64,000 nucleotides of DNA from Folioceros fuciformis. Taxonomy: Eukaryota; Anthocerotophyta; Anthocerotopsida; Anthocerotales. The notes below the pieces were generated by a model that worked only from the letters and a program-made list of their open reading frames with translations, searched no databases and was not told where the DNA came from. Positions 35,140-45,076 of the stretch are shown in pieces. The position numbers and the translations under genes are program-made. Where the stretch lies: contig JBNGIO010006303.1 of assembly GCA_049999805.1 (NCBI GenBank), positions 387,873 through 451,872 of the forward strand, read 5' to 3'. Position 1 is the stretch's first letter, and the number at the start of each line of letters is the position of its first letter.

Positions 35140-35756
35140 GGTCCGTCCGCAAGCCCTGTATAGCGGGCGACGGACGGACCCTGTCGGCGATTTTAACTCG
35201 GTGTTGGACCCACCAAAAAAGTGAATCCATACGCTGGGTCAAGCCTACATCGTCCCGGGCTGCCCAACATTTTGGGCTACTTAGAACTTCACAAAAAAAA
35301 ATTTGGCGTTCGTGTATTCTCTCGAGTTGTCGCTCCTTGGTTTTTGAGTTTTAAGTTATGGATGAAACTAGGGTTTTTTTTTTCTTAGTCTTTCTTTCGA
35401 TATATTCTTAAGATGATTTTCTAAGACAATGTTCTAGCATATGTAGTGATGATATTTTATTGAGTATTGTAATGAGTTTTTTCATACTGTTGGTCATGGC
35501 TGGAGCAGGTAATTTGACGGTTGAGGCTACAAGACCCAGTGTTTCAAGGGTTTGGTGGAAAGCTCCAAGTCGGCAAGGTCTTGGGAGAGGTTGCACATGC
35601 AAGCATGGTAAATGTTTTCACCTTCAATGTAGGATGAGAAGTGGAGGCGACAATATCGTATGACTTATACAACTTTCATGGTTTTGGTTGAGTAACTTCC
35701 CCCTTTCTTGTTCGCAGTTCTCCAAGAGCTCCAATTAACTTAAGAAAGCTGTTGCA

Positions 35757-36423
35757 ATGGTATTGTGTCGGCTTGGAGGAGGGTTGCCCCCGTATGAAGT
35801 GGCTGTGAAATATGGTGTAGGTGTGGCAACAGTGGTGCAATATACCAAGGCTGTGGTGGCCATCTTAAATGATCCCAAAAAATTATATTTGTCTTTCATT
35901 GGTATTCCATCAAGACAACATCAGCAAGCCATTTCTGCTAAGTTTGGGGAGTGGACTCTACTACCTAACATTGTATGTGATATCGATGGCTCTTTGATCA
36001 AGTTCACAGATAAGCCGCCACCAAGGTACATGCCAGCAGCATATCATTGCAAGCGTTACAACATGCACTGTATCGTTCTACAAGCTGTATGTGACCTTCA
36101 ACTCTTGGTTCTCTTTTGGTCGTGTAGTCATAGAGAATGCATTCTCAATGTTGAAGGGCTGGTGGAGAGTTTTGAAAAACCTCAATATTCATATTGAATA
36201 TATTGCGAGTACAGTAGCAACATGTTGTGTGCTTCATAACTTTTGCATAATTGTTGGGGAGATGGATTTTGATAGTCGATATATGGATGAGCATGGACTC
36301 CCACATCCAGTGAGCTTCTCACTAACAAATGCTCAAGAAGAGGCTTTGAAGAGTCAAGTAGAAGTGCAATATGCTGCCTTAGTCAGGCATTGGAGAAATG
36401 CTCGGTCGAACAGGCGTGCATAA
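35757..36423 (+). pseudogene. PIF/Harbinger transposase (DDE_Tnp_4), internally deleted
   Basis: Two overlapping frames give the two halves of a PIF-type transposase. The 5' half has VLCRLGGGLPPYEVAVKYGV (helix-turn-helix-like), then DIDGSLIKF with the first catalytic Asp region, then CIVLQAV. The 3' half, in another frame from about 36091, has FGRVVIENAFSMLKGWW with the catalytic Glu region, then TCCVLHNFC. The stretch that normally lies between, with the second catalytic Asp, is missing at about 36088, and the join shifts the frame. The N-terminus is also cut by an upstream stop. The enzyme cannot be active. Confidence 0.75.
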
Positions 36424-36503
36424 GTCCTTTGTAGCATACAAATGTAATGTGCATGTTGTCTAGCTTTATTACTTTCAAGGTTACTTCTTGTTTTGTTGCT
36501 AAG

Positions 36504-37223
36504 GCTTTGTTTTGAATAGCACACTTGTGTACATGAAATGTGCTATGCATCACTATAAAGCGCTTGAAACGAGCTCTCTTTTAAGTGTTCACTTGCATTT
36601 TTTCATCACGATTGGAGTGAAATATAATGGTTTCTAGTTTCTATGCTTTCACATAATACAAACAACAATCCCGTTGCTTTCATGCTTCGTTTTGAATAGC
36701 ACACTTGTCTACATGAAATGTGCTATGCATCACTGTAAAGCGCTTGAAATGAGATTTCTTTTAAGTGCTCACTTGCATTTTTTCATTACTACTAGAGTGA
36801 GATATGGTGGTTTTTAGTTTCTATGCTTTCATACAACACAAACAACAATCCCTTTACTTTCAAGCTTTTTTTCTAACAGCGCACTTGTTCAAAAGAAATG
36901 TGCTATGCATCATTCTAAAGCTCTTGAAACGATCTTTCTCTGAAATGCTCAATTGTATTTTTTCATTACGACTGGAGGGAGATATGGTGGCTTCTAGTTT
37001 TCATAATTTCACACAACACAAACAACAATCCTGTTACTTTTAGGCTTTGTTTCGAACACCACACTTGTCCAAATAAAATTTACTATGCATCATTGTGAAG
37101 CTCTTAAAATAAGCTTTCTTTGAAATGCTTGTTTGTAATTTTTTATGAAGACTTGAGTCAGAATTTGACATTCACAGTTTCTGAGCATTTCTTGTAACAC
37201 AAGCAATACTTGCGGCTAGTTTG
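36504..37223 (+). repeat. 180-bp tandem array, four units
   Basis: Units start at 36504, 36684, 36864 and 37044, an exact 180-bp period. Each begins GCTTYGTTTYGAA-like and contains GAAATGTGCTATGCATCA, GAAATG-type and TTTTTCATTAC-type blocks, and ACACAAACAACAATCC near its end. Unit 4 is the most diverged. The array sits between the transposase and the Myb-like ORF inside the transposon. Confidence 0.85.
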
Positions 37224-37317
37224 AAGGGGAGCTGCTCTTTGCTCTTTTAGAAGACTATACGAACAGCTTTGCAGCCTCCAGTTGCATGTATTGTTGCAAC
37301 TCCGAGATTTTTAAGCC

Positions 37318-38106
37318 CTATTCTAGTCTACTCTTCTCCGCAGCTTGCATACTCTTTAACTTTGCTGTCTCAATCTTCGCAAAGACCTCAAGAAACCTAG
37401 AAATAGTATCAATTATTCTATTAGGCCCGGATTCATCAGACCTACGCTTTCCAGTCTTGGCTTTCTTAGCTGTTATACCCTTCAACTTAGTTACCTTTGT
37501 TGTAGGAGATTCACCACATGCTTCTTCCGGTGGTGAAGAGGCTGGCAAGCTTTGTGAAACAATAGCCACAGGTGGAGGGTCCACCGTAGAAATAAAGGGG
37601 TCTTTAGCAGTGCTGAGAAGAATAGCAGCTTGCTCGGAGCAGCAATCTGAACTCGTCAAATCAACAAGCCCAGGATCTTGAGAGTTCGAAATTCCAACTA
37701 CCTTAGGATTGTCATTCATGAATGCATCCATGGCCTCCCAAAACACCCATTTCGAGGCATAGACCCCGGTTGTAAGCTTCTTTGCCTGTGCTTTATATTG
37801 CCGCTTCAAACTGTCCATCTTGTACCTACATTGAATTCCCGTAGGGTGAAAACCTTGCTACAGAGGAGAAATTAGCATGACAATGTTGTCACAGTGGTGG
37901 GCTGCCAAATTCCCCCGTCGAAGGTGCTCCATGTAGATGTCTTCAAAAGCTGCAATCAAGGCAAAAGTGCTGTCGACTGTCCATGCTGCAAGGTTGACCT
38001 TTGGCTTGGTGACAACCACAGGTGCTGGAGCTTGTGCTGTGAGTGTAGAGGGGGTTGAGAAGATAGTTGAGGAAATAGAGGAGTCCAGCAAGTTCGAGAG
38101 GTCCAT
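37318..38106 (-). pseudogene. Myb/SANT-like partner ORF of the PIF/Harbinger element
   Basis: Read on the minus strand, one frame runs from ATG at 38106 to 37318 with a single TAG at 37858-37860. Before the stop it has WTVDSTFALIAAFEDIYMEH and RRGNLAAHHCDNI. After it come GFHPTGIQCRYKMDSLKRQY and ASKWVFWEAMDAFMND, the two halves of a trihelix/Myb-like DNA-binding domain. Removing the stop as an intron would need a 24-nt intron, too short for splicing, so I call it a nonsense mutation. In active elements this protein helps bring the transposase to the termini. Confidence 0.7.
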
Positions 38107-38310
38107 TGTTCTTCAATGAAAAAAATTGAACCTAAACAAGGAGGAATGGCAATAGACCCAAGCCCAAGCTGCAAATGAGACCTGTCTAAGTTGCAATTGA
38201 GAATTGTCCAAACTGCAAGCAAGGCAACCGGCCTGCGGAGAGGACAGCTTGCGAGCAAGAACGACGTGCGAACAACGGTGTGAGCAACACAATTCTCGTA
38301 GGGCAGCAAC

Positions 38311-38432
38311 GGAGGCAAGCTGCAGAAAAGGCGGACTGCAAAACCGCGATGAAGGCAGGCTACAAGGGAGGCGGGCTGCAAAACTACGATGAAGGCGAGC
38401 TACAAGGGAGGCAGGCTGCAAAAAAGGCGGGG
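38311..38432. repeat. 40-bp minisatellite, three units
   Basis: GGCAAGCTGCAG-, GGCAGGCTACAAGG- and GGCGAGCTACAAGG-type units start near 38313, 38353 and 38393, just upstream of the Myb-like ORF on its own strand. Confidence 0.7.
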
Positions 38433-39144
38433 TCGGTGTTCCCATGAAGGGAAAACTAACTCGGTATGTAAAATGGTCATAATATTATAACTTACTAAAA
38501 CAGCAAACGGTCCATTGACAACAACCGCAGACGAAAGTTTAGATAGACCACCCTAAAAACAGGGTGATCTGATCTAGGGGGACGGACGGAGCATGCCACA
38601 CCCACAATGTAAACACTGCTTTAGTGCATAAGAAAGCTGAGAGGAATAACAATGGAAACTTTATTATAAAACAAATGAGATAGAAAAAGTCCACCCCTGA
38701 ACGAAAGGGACAAGCTAGTCAAAGGCACTTAAAAAGTAGGAACTGCCCCCGTGATCACCCTCTTATACTAATAGGGCAGTTAGGTGATGAGGGAAGCAAA
38801 GAATCTCAAATGCTACTTGTGGGTTTGTGAGGTAAGAAAGGTTGTCCATGTGTTCTAAATCCTTTACCAAAGCTTTGTCCACATTTTTTAGAATAAAAGT
38901 TTGAGCTCAACTCGCCACCCAAAAATATCAAGACATTGGGCACTATCTCCTTGCATATCGAAAGAGAAAGAAGCATGCTAAAAACAAGAACTGGACCCTA
39001 ACTTTAAAACTGAGGCAAGAGAGCTTCGCTTAATCTTGTATAACCCATGATCGTATAGCATTGTTTTTAGGGATTATTTTCTATTATTAAAAAAGAGATA
39101 GAAAGTCTTAGATTGGAAGAAATCTCAAAATGTCACAATAATAT

Positions 39145-39286
39145 GGAATAATAAAAGACCTACCCTCCACTGGTGCCAAAGAAGCCCTTTGGAATACTAA
39201 TAAAAGGCCTACTTACCACTGGTGCCAAAGAAGCCCTTTGGAATAATAATACAAGGCATACTTACTACTAGTGCCAAAGAAGCCCC
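39145..39286. repeat. Tandem repeat of 46-49 bp, three units
   Basis: Units begin with GGAATA at 39145, 39191 and 39240 and share CACTGGTGCCAAAGAAGCCC. The array runs straight into the 31-bp repeat. Confidence 0.8.
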
Positions 39287-39412
39287 TTCACCTTTAAATT
39301 GCCTTGGCTAATGCTCTTTCACCTTTAAATTGCNNNNNNNNNNTTCACCTTTAAATTGCCTTGGCTAATGCTCTTTCACCTTTAAATTGCCTTGGCTAAT
39401 GCTCTTTGCAAA
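39287..39412. repeat. 31-bp minisatellite interrupted by an assembly gap
   Basis: The unit TTCACCTTTAAATTGCCTTG plus GCTAATGCTCT starts at 39287 and 39318, then again at 39344 and 39375. The ten Ns (39334-39343) fall inside a unit, so the true copy number is unknown. Confidence 0.85.
39334..39343. other. Assembly gap (10 N)
   Basis: Ten unknown bases inside the 31-bp minisatellite. The round number suggests a placeholder, not a measured length. Confidence 0.95.
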
Positions 39413-39450
39413 GCAAATGAATACGCCTTGTCAAAGGAAGGCCACCAATA

Positions 39451-39570
39451 AAAAAAGGGAGAGAGAACATCCCACACCACCAAGGAAAGAGAGAGAACAT
39501 CCAACACCACCAAGGAAAGAGAGAGAGCATCCCACACAGGAAAGGAAAGAGGGACAACATTCATTCCTTA
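39451..39570. repeat. 30-bp minisatellite
   Basis: GAGAGAACATCC-type units lie at 39461, 39491, 39521 and (diverged) 39551, an exact 30-bp period. The 10-codon period keeps a frame open (REHPTPPRKE), but I do not take this as a gene. Confidence 0.8.
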
Positions 39571-39792
39571 TTAGGACTCTGATAAACCTTGGCCCACTCT
39601 TTGATAAACTGTGAAAAGTCCTTGGCCTTGGTTCCATGAGTCTAAGAGCAAGAGGATGATGGATTTCCCGATCTCTTATTAAAATTCATAAAATATTATT
39701 TTACATATCATATTATGTAAATGAAGGTATGGGTGTCTTAAAGCTCAAGTACCTGTCCAAAATAAAAGCTCCGATGGAACAAAATAGACATT

Positions 39793-41010
39793 CTAGTTTT
39801 GATAGGAGGTTTATTTTATTTATATTTTTATTATATGGGAAAGCTAGCATTTGTAAGCAGGCAACCCTGCTGAAGCTCATTGTCTCCCAGGTATGGCCGC
39901 CTCTGCTAAGCCAAGCTCACGGCACGCCACAGCAGACCGCCTAAGCTTGTTGATGTACAGGACTCACTGCTGAGTTCGCCCGTGGCTCGGATAATAATAT
40001 TTCTCTTCGCCTGCAAGTTTTGTCTATCTAAGGGAGGGATGGTGATGACGCTTGGAGCTGAAGGGACGGGGTTAACGCGTTTAACGCGGTCGCCCTGGCA
40101 CTAGCACTGGCGCTCACAGTTGGTCTGCTCTTCTCTACCAGGGCATATGGCGTCCGTGCCTGCGGCAGTACGAACCGACCAGGCACAGGCCGGGGAGGCG
40201 GCGACAGAGGCAGCAGCAGTACGCCCTTGCTGTGATTCCGATTCAGCAACCCAGACAGACAGAGCCTTTGAGCCTTACATCCTTCGATCTTTGGCGCCGG
40301 GTAAAGGAAAATGGGGGATAGTGGTGGCGGGGGAGTGACGATCAGCACCGGACCGTTCGAGTCGTCGTACAACGGGCACGGCGCGCCCAGCCCCGGATTC
40401 ATCGTCGGCGTCGCTCTCTGGACCCTCTCAGCTATTGTGGGGGAGATCATGGTGATGTGTTGGTTGTTCCAGGACCTTGCCCAAGAAGATCCGTTCTTCT
40501 CTAGCAGCTCCATGTCTTGCTGGATTTCGATGTTCGCCTTCCTGTGGGTGGGCATAAGCAGCGTGCCTGGTATAGTTCTTCTGGCTGGGGGCCATCGTCC
40601 GACCGCCTTCATAGTCGGCATCGCCAGCCTGGGCTGCATTGCGCTCCCGTTGCTGATCTTCGTGCTAGCCCTTCTTGTCAATTGCGTCCGAAGACGGTGG
40701 CGGCGTACCCGGTGATCGGCCAATTCGACTCCTTCTCGTGCGACGTGTAGCACATTGCATTCCTTCAGGACCTACATTCTTCCATCCCTCGCAGCTGGTT
40801 GCGCTTCAGGATACAAGGCGAGGGTCTGTGTTTGCCACATCCGATTTGAGAGGGTATGAAGTCCGCAGTACAGTCTCCAGCATACGCGTCATGTGGCCAG
40901 GACATTCTGCGTGCCTTAATTGCTACTGTCCCCGTCTTGCCACGTTTACGCGGCAAGAGAAGCCGTTGCAAGTGCTGTACTCCTTCACGACGTAATGTAG
41001 AGTGTTCAGA
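39793..41010 (+). repeat. Tandem segmental duplication, unit A
   Basis: Begins CTAGTTTTGATAGGAGGTTT, the same sequence that starts unit B at 41016. It contains one copy of the 134-residue membrane protein gene. It ends with a diverged copy of the last-exon tail of the DUF3326 gene (minus strand, about 40900-41005, reading TLRREGVQHLQRL). Confidence 0.85.
40311..40715 (+). CDS. Unrecognised 134-residue multi-pass membrane protein, copy A
   Basis: I do not recognise the family. A single-exon ORF with a good start context (GAAAATGGGGGAT) begins with a Gly-rich, polar head (STGPFESSYNGHGAPSPGF). Three hydrophobic spans follow at about residues 29-53, 69-93 and 98-124, and a basic tail RRRWRRTR, which by the positive-inside rule should be cytosolic. 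The paralog in copy B has the same length and about 78% identity by hand count. The conserved parts are the head (TGPFESSYNGHGAP), QEDPFF, FAFLWVGISSVPGIVLLA and the VRRRWRR tail. Most changes are between similar hydrophobic residues, which suggests both copies are under protein-level selection. Confidence 0.6.
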   Translation: MGDSGGGGVTISTGPFESSYNGHGAPSPGFIVGVALWTLSAIVGEIMVMCWLFQDLAQEDPFFSSSSMSCWISMFAFLWVGISSVPGIVLLAGGHRPTAFIVGIASLGCIALPLLIFVLALLVNCVRRRWRRTR

Positions 41011-41245
41011 GTGTTCTAGTTTTGATAGGAGGTTTATTTTATTTATATTTTTATTATATGGGAAAGCTAGCATTTGTAAGCAGGCAACCCTTAAGCTCAT
41101 TGTGTCCCAGCTATGGCCGCCTCTCCTCAGCTAAGCTCACGGCTACCCAGCCGTACGCCACAGCAGACCGCCTAAGGTTGTTGATGTACAGGACTCTATG
41201 TCAGCGAGGGACGGTGATGACGATTGGGCTTGCAGGGACGCGGGG

Positions 41246-41258
41246 TTAGGGTTTAGGG
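41246..41258 (+). promoter_or_regulatory. Telo-box upstream of membrane-protein copy B
   Basis: TTAGGGTTTAGGG lies about 225 bp before the start of copy B. The matching position in unit A reads GTTAACGCGTTTAACGCGG, so the motif is present in one copy only. Confidence 0.35.
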
Positions 41259-41481
41259 TCCCGCCCTGGCCCTGGCCCTGGCGCTCACAGTTGGTCTGCT
41301 CTTCTCTACAAGGGCGTATTGCGTCCGTGCCTGCGGCAGTACGCGCGACGACCAGGCACAGGACGGGGAGGCGGCGGCAAAGGCAGCAGCAGTACGCCCT
41401 TGCTGTGATACCGATTTGGCAACCCAGCTAGAGCCGCCTTGCGCATTACATCCTTCGAGCTTCGCCGCCGGGTAAACGAAA

Positions 41482-41886
41482 ATGGGGGATATCGGTGGCG
41501 GGCGAGTCACACTCAGCACCGGACCGTTCGAGTCGTCGTACAATGGGCACGGCGCGCCCAGCCTTGGTTTCATCGTCTTCGTCGCTCTCTGGACCCTCTC
41601 AGCTGTTGGGGGGCAGATCATGGTGTTGTCGTGGTGGTTCAGAGACCTTTTCCAAGAAGATCCGTTCTTCGCTAGCAACTCCATGTCTTGCGGTATTTCG
41701 GTGTTCGCCTTCCTGTGGGTGGGCATAAGCAGCGTGCCTGGTATAGTTCTTCTGGCTAGGGGCCATCGTCCGGCCGCCTTCATCGTCGCCGTGGTCAGCT
41801 TGGGGTGTGTTGCGCTCCCGCCACTCTTGTTCATGCTAGCCCTCCTTGTCATGTGCGTTCGAAGACGGTGGCGACGTAACTGGTGA
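41482..41886 (+). CDS. Unrecognised 134-residue multi-pass membrane protein, copy B
   Basis: Paralog of the gene at 40311-40715, with the same length and start context (CGAAAATGGGGGAT). It has the same plan: a polar head (STGPFESSYNGHGAPSLGF), three hydrophobic spans, and the basic tail RRRWRRNW. There are 29 differences by hand count. Some are non-conservative: Gly to Phe at residue 33, Ala to Phe at 57, Trp to Gly at 71. The stop codon is 209 bp from the stop codon of the convergent DUF3326 gene, so their 3' untranslated regions probably overlap. Function unknown. Confidence 0.6.
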   Translation: MGDIGGGRVTLSTGPFESSYNGHGAPSLGFIVFVALWTLSAVGGQIMVLSWWFRDLFQEDPFFASNSMSCGISVFAFLWVGISSVPGIVLLARGHRPAAFIVAVVSLGCVALPPLLFMLALLVMCVRRRWRRNW

Positions 41887-42094
41887 TCGGCCAATGCGAC
41901 TCGTTCTCGTGCGGCATGTAGCATATTGCATTCGTTCAAGACATACATTTTTCCATCCTTCGCAGCTGCTTTCGCTGCAGGATACAAGACAAGTGTCCGT
42001 GTTTGCCACATCCGATTCGAGGGGGTATGAAGTCCGCAGTACTGTTTCAGACCACAGCAAACGCGTCATGTGGCCAGGACATTCTGCGATGCCT

Positions 42095-44061
42095 TCATTG
42101 GTACTGCCCCGTCTTGCCTCGTACAAGCCGTTGCAAGTGCTGTACCCCTTCACGACGTAAGGTGGAGTATTCAACTCCAGCTTTGTGTGCAGCCATCACA
42201 CCGATGGCTTCTAAGTAGTTGTCCACCTTGACCTGTTTAGTGCAACACATGTGAGCGACGTCCAGATGAACCTTTTCTTACTTGCTCCATCAAAGATCTC
42301 TCACCGCATCCAAATCCAGCTTCTGTGGTGTATCATCAAGAACCGTTTCATTTTCGTCCACTGCTATAAGCAAAGGCTGTTACACATGTGAACGGGGGAC
42401 AAGGAGCGCATTCGTGTGGGACGTGAGGGTCTGATACCACGCGAGACAAACAAGGAAGAAGTGGCAGGTCAGGGTGCAGGGGAGTCGTACCTTCCGCACT
42501 CTTTGGCTACAAAAAGCTAGAGTTCCAGGACCTCCACATGCGTTTCCCGGAACAATCACACAGTCCACATCATCTGCCCAGATGCTCCTTCCACTGCTTC
42601 TTCCGGGGAGGAGGGCATCCTCCTTCCTTGAAAACTGGGGGGCTTTGCTCAACCCAGCCAGGACGCAGGGAAGAAACGTGTACCCTAGCTGCACCCAAAG
42701 GAGATAACATAACATGTGAACAGGCCCATTTGTTGGCTCCCCACAACTCTTCACCGAGACAAAAACACACACACACCTCTTCTGCCGCGGATCGAGGAGA
42801 GATGGAAGCATCCAATGGCAACGGGGACAGAGCGGGCGCATGGGCGCAAGGTATCCCGAATTCTTTCACAATCATGTGGCTGATGATCGCCTCAACCCCT
42901 GCCAAGGCATCAACACCCTGTGCGGTGCAACGGCAGAAAATGAAGTGAGCATGGTGCAGCTGCTGCTGAGTTAGCAAGAGTGTACAACGACACCGCACCA
43001 CCAACCTGGCCCTGCCTGTAATCCTCCAGTTCATCCAGTGAGTCATCAGGGAAGCGCGCCACCACTGCAACTGCATCGACTCCGCTACTCTTGATCAAGG
43101 AATCCACGGCTCGAAGAAGTGAATCAGGTCGTCCCAGGCGACCAGTTGACACTCCAGTCTTCCGGTCGACCCACTTCTCCACCTGCGCCGCTTTAGGTCA
43201 GGTATTCGCTTCGCCGGCAACCAGCAGCGCCAGAATGCAGCACATGCCCAACAGAGGGACACAGGCACACGGCGACAAAGCGAGGCACCTGCAATGGCTC
43301 GTCCGTAACAACGTACTCCAGAACGGTCAGACCCAAAGTGGCCCGCACAGCATCGGCAACCTGGAGGTGCCGCAGCCGCAGCTCCTCCTCTACACCCGCA
43401 TCCAGAACCAGGCCAACCTGCGATTCACGCAACAGAGACGCAACTGCTGGTCAGAAGGAGCGCAGGTAAGAGCTCTGGCAGCAGGGGATGACCACCACAT
43501 TCCCCTCCACTACCTATACCCACTCTGTTCTGATGCACAGGCACAAGACCCCATCCCCCTGCTGCAAACTGGTCCAGAGCGTAACCTTCCACGTAGAGAG
43601 CGTTGGGCAGCGGCCAATACAACATGGCTCCGTTCAGCACCTGCGCATACCATCCATCCATCCACACATGAGCCGGCAGCTCCTTGCGTCCAGTAACGCC
43701 CACAACAACTGACAGGACAAGAGGACGAGTAGATGAATCCCACATTGGGGTGGGTGATGAGGCAGTCGGCCACCGAGGCCATGGCTCGGGCAACCGGGAG
43801 CGCATCCCCCGCGTACCCACCGATGCTGGCTCCCGTGCCAGTGGGCACGATCAGAACAGCAGTGTAAGGCCTTCGGGCAATGCTGCCGCCCACAGCATAT
43901 GCCAAGACGGCACCTCGTCTGCCTGCTCCCCATTTCGTCACTCGCACGCCTAGGTGCAGGCGCTGCCTGGGCAGCGCGGGCCAGGGTCGAGGCCGGGGCC
44001 AGGCCGAAGCCCAGTCTCGGGACCAGAAGCAGGGAACGGCGGTTGCCACCATTTTGTCCAT
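42095..44061 (-). CDS. DUF3326 family protein, probably plastid-targeted
   Basis: Eight minus-strand exons join in phase (44061-43744, 43640-43524, 43417-43289, 43182-43006, 42917-42777, 42688-42491, 42376-42305, 42232-42095), encoding 429 residues. Conserved text includes LIVPTGTGASIGGYAGDALP, CLITHPN, AMLYWPLPNALYVEGYALD, VHQNRVGLVLDAG, LRLRHLQVADA, DSLLRAV, VDAVAVVARFPDD, GVEAIISHMIVK, AHAPALSPLPL, GYTFLPCVLAGLSKAPQ, VIVPGNACGGPGTLAF and AVDENETVLDDTP. The family occurs in cyanobacteria and plants; its biochemistry is unknown to me. The first 50 residues are rich in Arg, Trp, Pro and Ala with few acids, as in a transit peptide. The start is tentative; the next in-frame ATG is 44052. The last exon lies in the duplicated block shared with unit A. 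Confidence 0.88.
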
Positions 44062-45076
44062 TTCTGGCTCGAAGACTAGACTATCTAGCAACTGGACTCT
44101 CTTGTCCACATGGATAAGATCTGTAAATTGCAGGCGGTGACTCGAGGTGGGTAGAATTCCTGCAACCGCACCCTGTGTGAACAACCCCCGACAACCTACC
44201 CGGCAGCGGGAGCCGCAGCTGTAGTGACAGTGGCCGCCTGCGCTGGGCAGTGGAACGCACACATGTACAGATCTTTCCGTTTGGCAAGGGCAGTGTAAAA
44301 ACGGACAATGGGCGGACTGCGGTTAGGGCAACAACGCTAACCACCTCCACGCTCGGTGCATGCTCTCTGCAGCAGGGCCAGGCCTGCTTGTTGCTCCCCC
44401 CCAGTTTGGCGTAGGCGTAGGCGTAGGCCTTCCTTCTCTCCCGGACCAGTTGTGGCGTCCAGCCCCGCAGGCTCAATCACATCCTGCTTGAATTTGGCAT
44501 TTATCCATTTGTCCTTACCGGCTTTTACGGCATCCTGACCGGGATCGGCCCCTCTGCTGCCTTGGTATTTTCTAACACCCTCTGCTTCCCCGAGCTCTCA
44601 TTTTCGTGATTGGTTATCGTTTTCCTGCATGCTTTGAAGGTATCCATGCCCACGTCTTAATTCAATGAAGTTCTGTCCCAGCAATCGGTGTTGTGTGTGT
44701 GTTTTTGTGAGTGTCTAGGTGTGTGTCCAGTGAAGTAGTGGCTGTGAAATTTGGCATGACAACCCTGTTTATAGCACAATTGAGTTGGCTTCATTGTTAG
44801 TACCTGTCAGTAGGCCGAGCTAGTGCTATCGTCTTTATCAGAGCGTGGTGATCGTGACGTGACTCAGTATATCCCAAGGGTACATAACGTACTGCGGCGG
44901 AGATAATGGTCTGGTCGAGCAATGCCATCGTGATTGCACAGTAGGTGGGAGTTACTCATGTTTGGTAGTTACGAGGGAAGGCTTTTTGCTTGCCTCTTCA
45001 GCTTCTTTCACAACATGGTTTCCTGTGCTTTTCTCAACAGGCTGACCTGACCTGAGAGGCGCTCTCCAAGTCTTGT
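44062..45076. other. Region between DUF3326 and the FLX-like gene
   Basis: Divergent spacer of about 1 kb. It should hold both promoters. I see no other gene. Confidence 0.45.

Larger units (their letters stand above)
35140..38590. mobile_element. Decayed PIF/Harbinger DNA transposon, about 3.45 kb
   Basis: This AT-rich block carries the two genes typical of PIF/Harbinger elements: a DDE transposase (+) and a Myb/SANT-like partner (-), convergent and both damaged. The left end has a palindrome, GGTCCGTCCG (35140-35149) with CGGACGGACC (35171-35180). The right end has GACGGACGGA at 38581-38590, so TCCGTCCG faces inward from both ends. A second palindrome near 38548-38571 (CCACCCT with AGGGTG) is subterminal at the right. 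Borders are approximate, and I could not identify a 3-bp target-site duplication. Confidence 0.65.
41016..42174 (+). repeat. Tandem segmental duplication, unit B
   Basis: Direct repeat of unit A. Similarity runs through the membrane-protein gene into the last exon of DUF3326 and fades near GGAGTATTCAACTCC at about 42174. Confidence 0.85.

Noticed and set aside
37858-37881. 24-nt intron in the Myb-like ORF
   Set aside because: It has GT and AG borders but is too short to be spliced; a nonsense mutation is simpler.
39387-39614. ORF with a repeated REHPTPPRKE unit
   Set aside because: A 30-bp minisatellite keeps the frame open because 30 is a multiple of three; there is no ATG at the head and no similarity.
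43425-43820. 131-codon minus-strand ORF overlapping DUF3326 exon 2
   Set aside because: Exon 2 text in the correct frame read into introns on both sides; the spliced model accounts for it.
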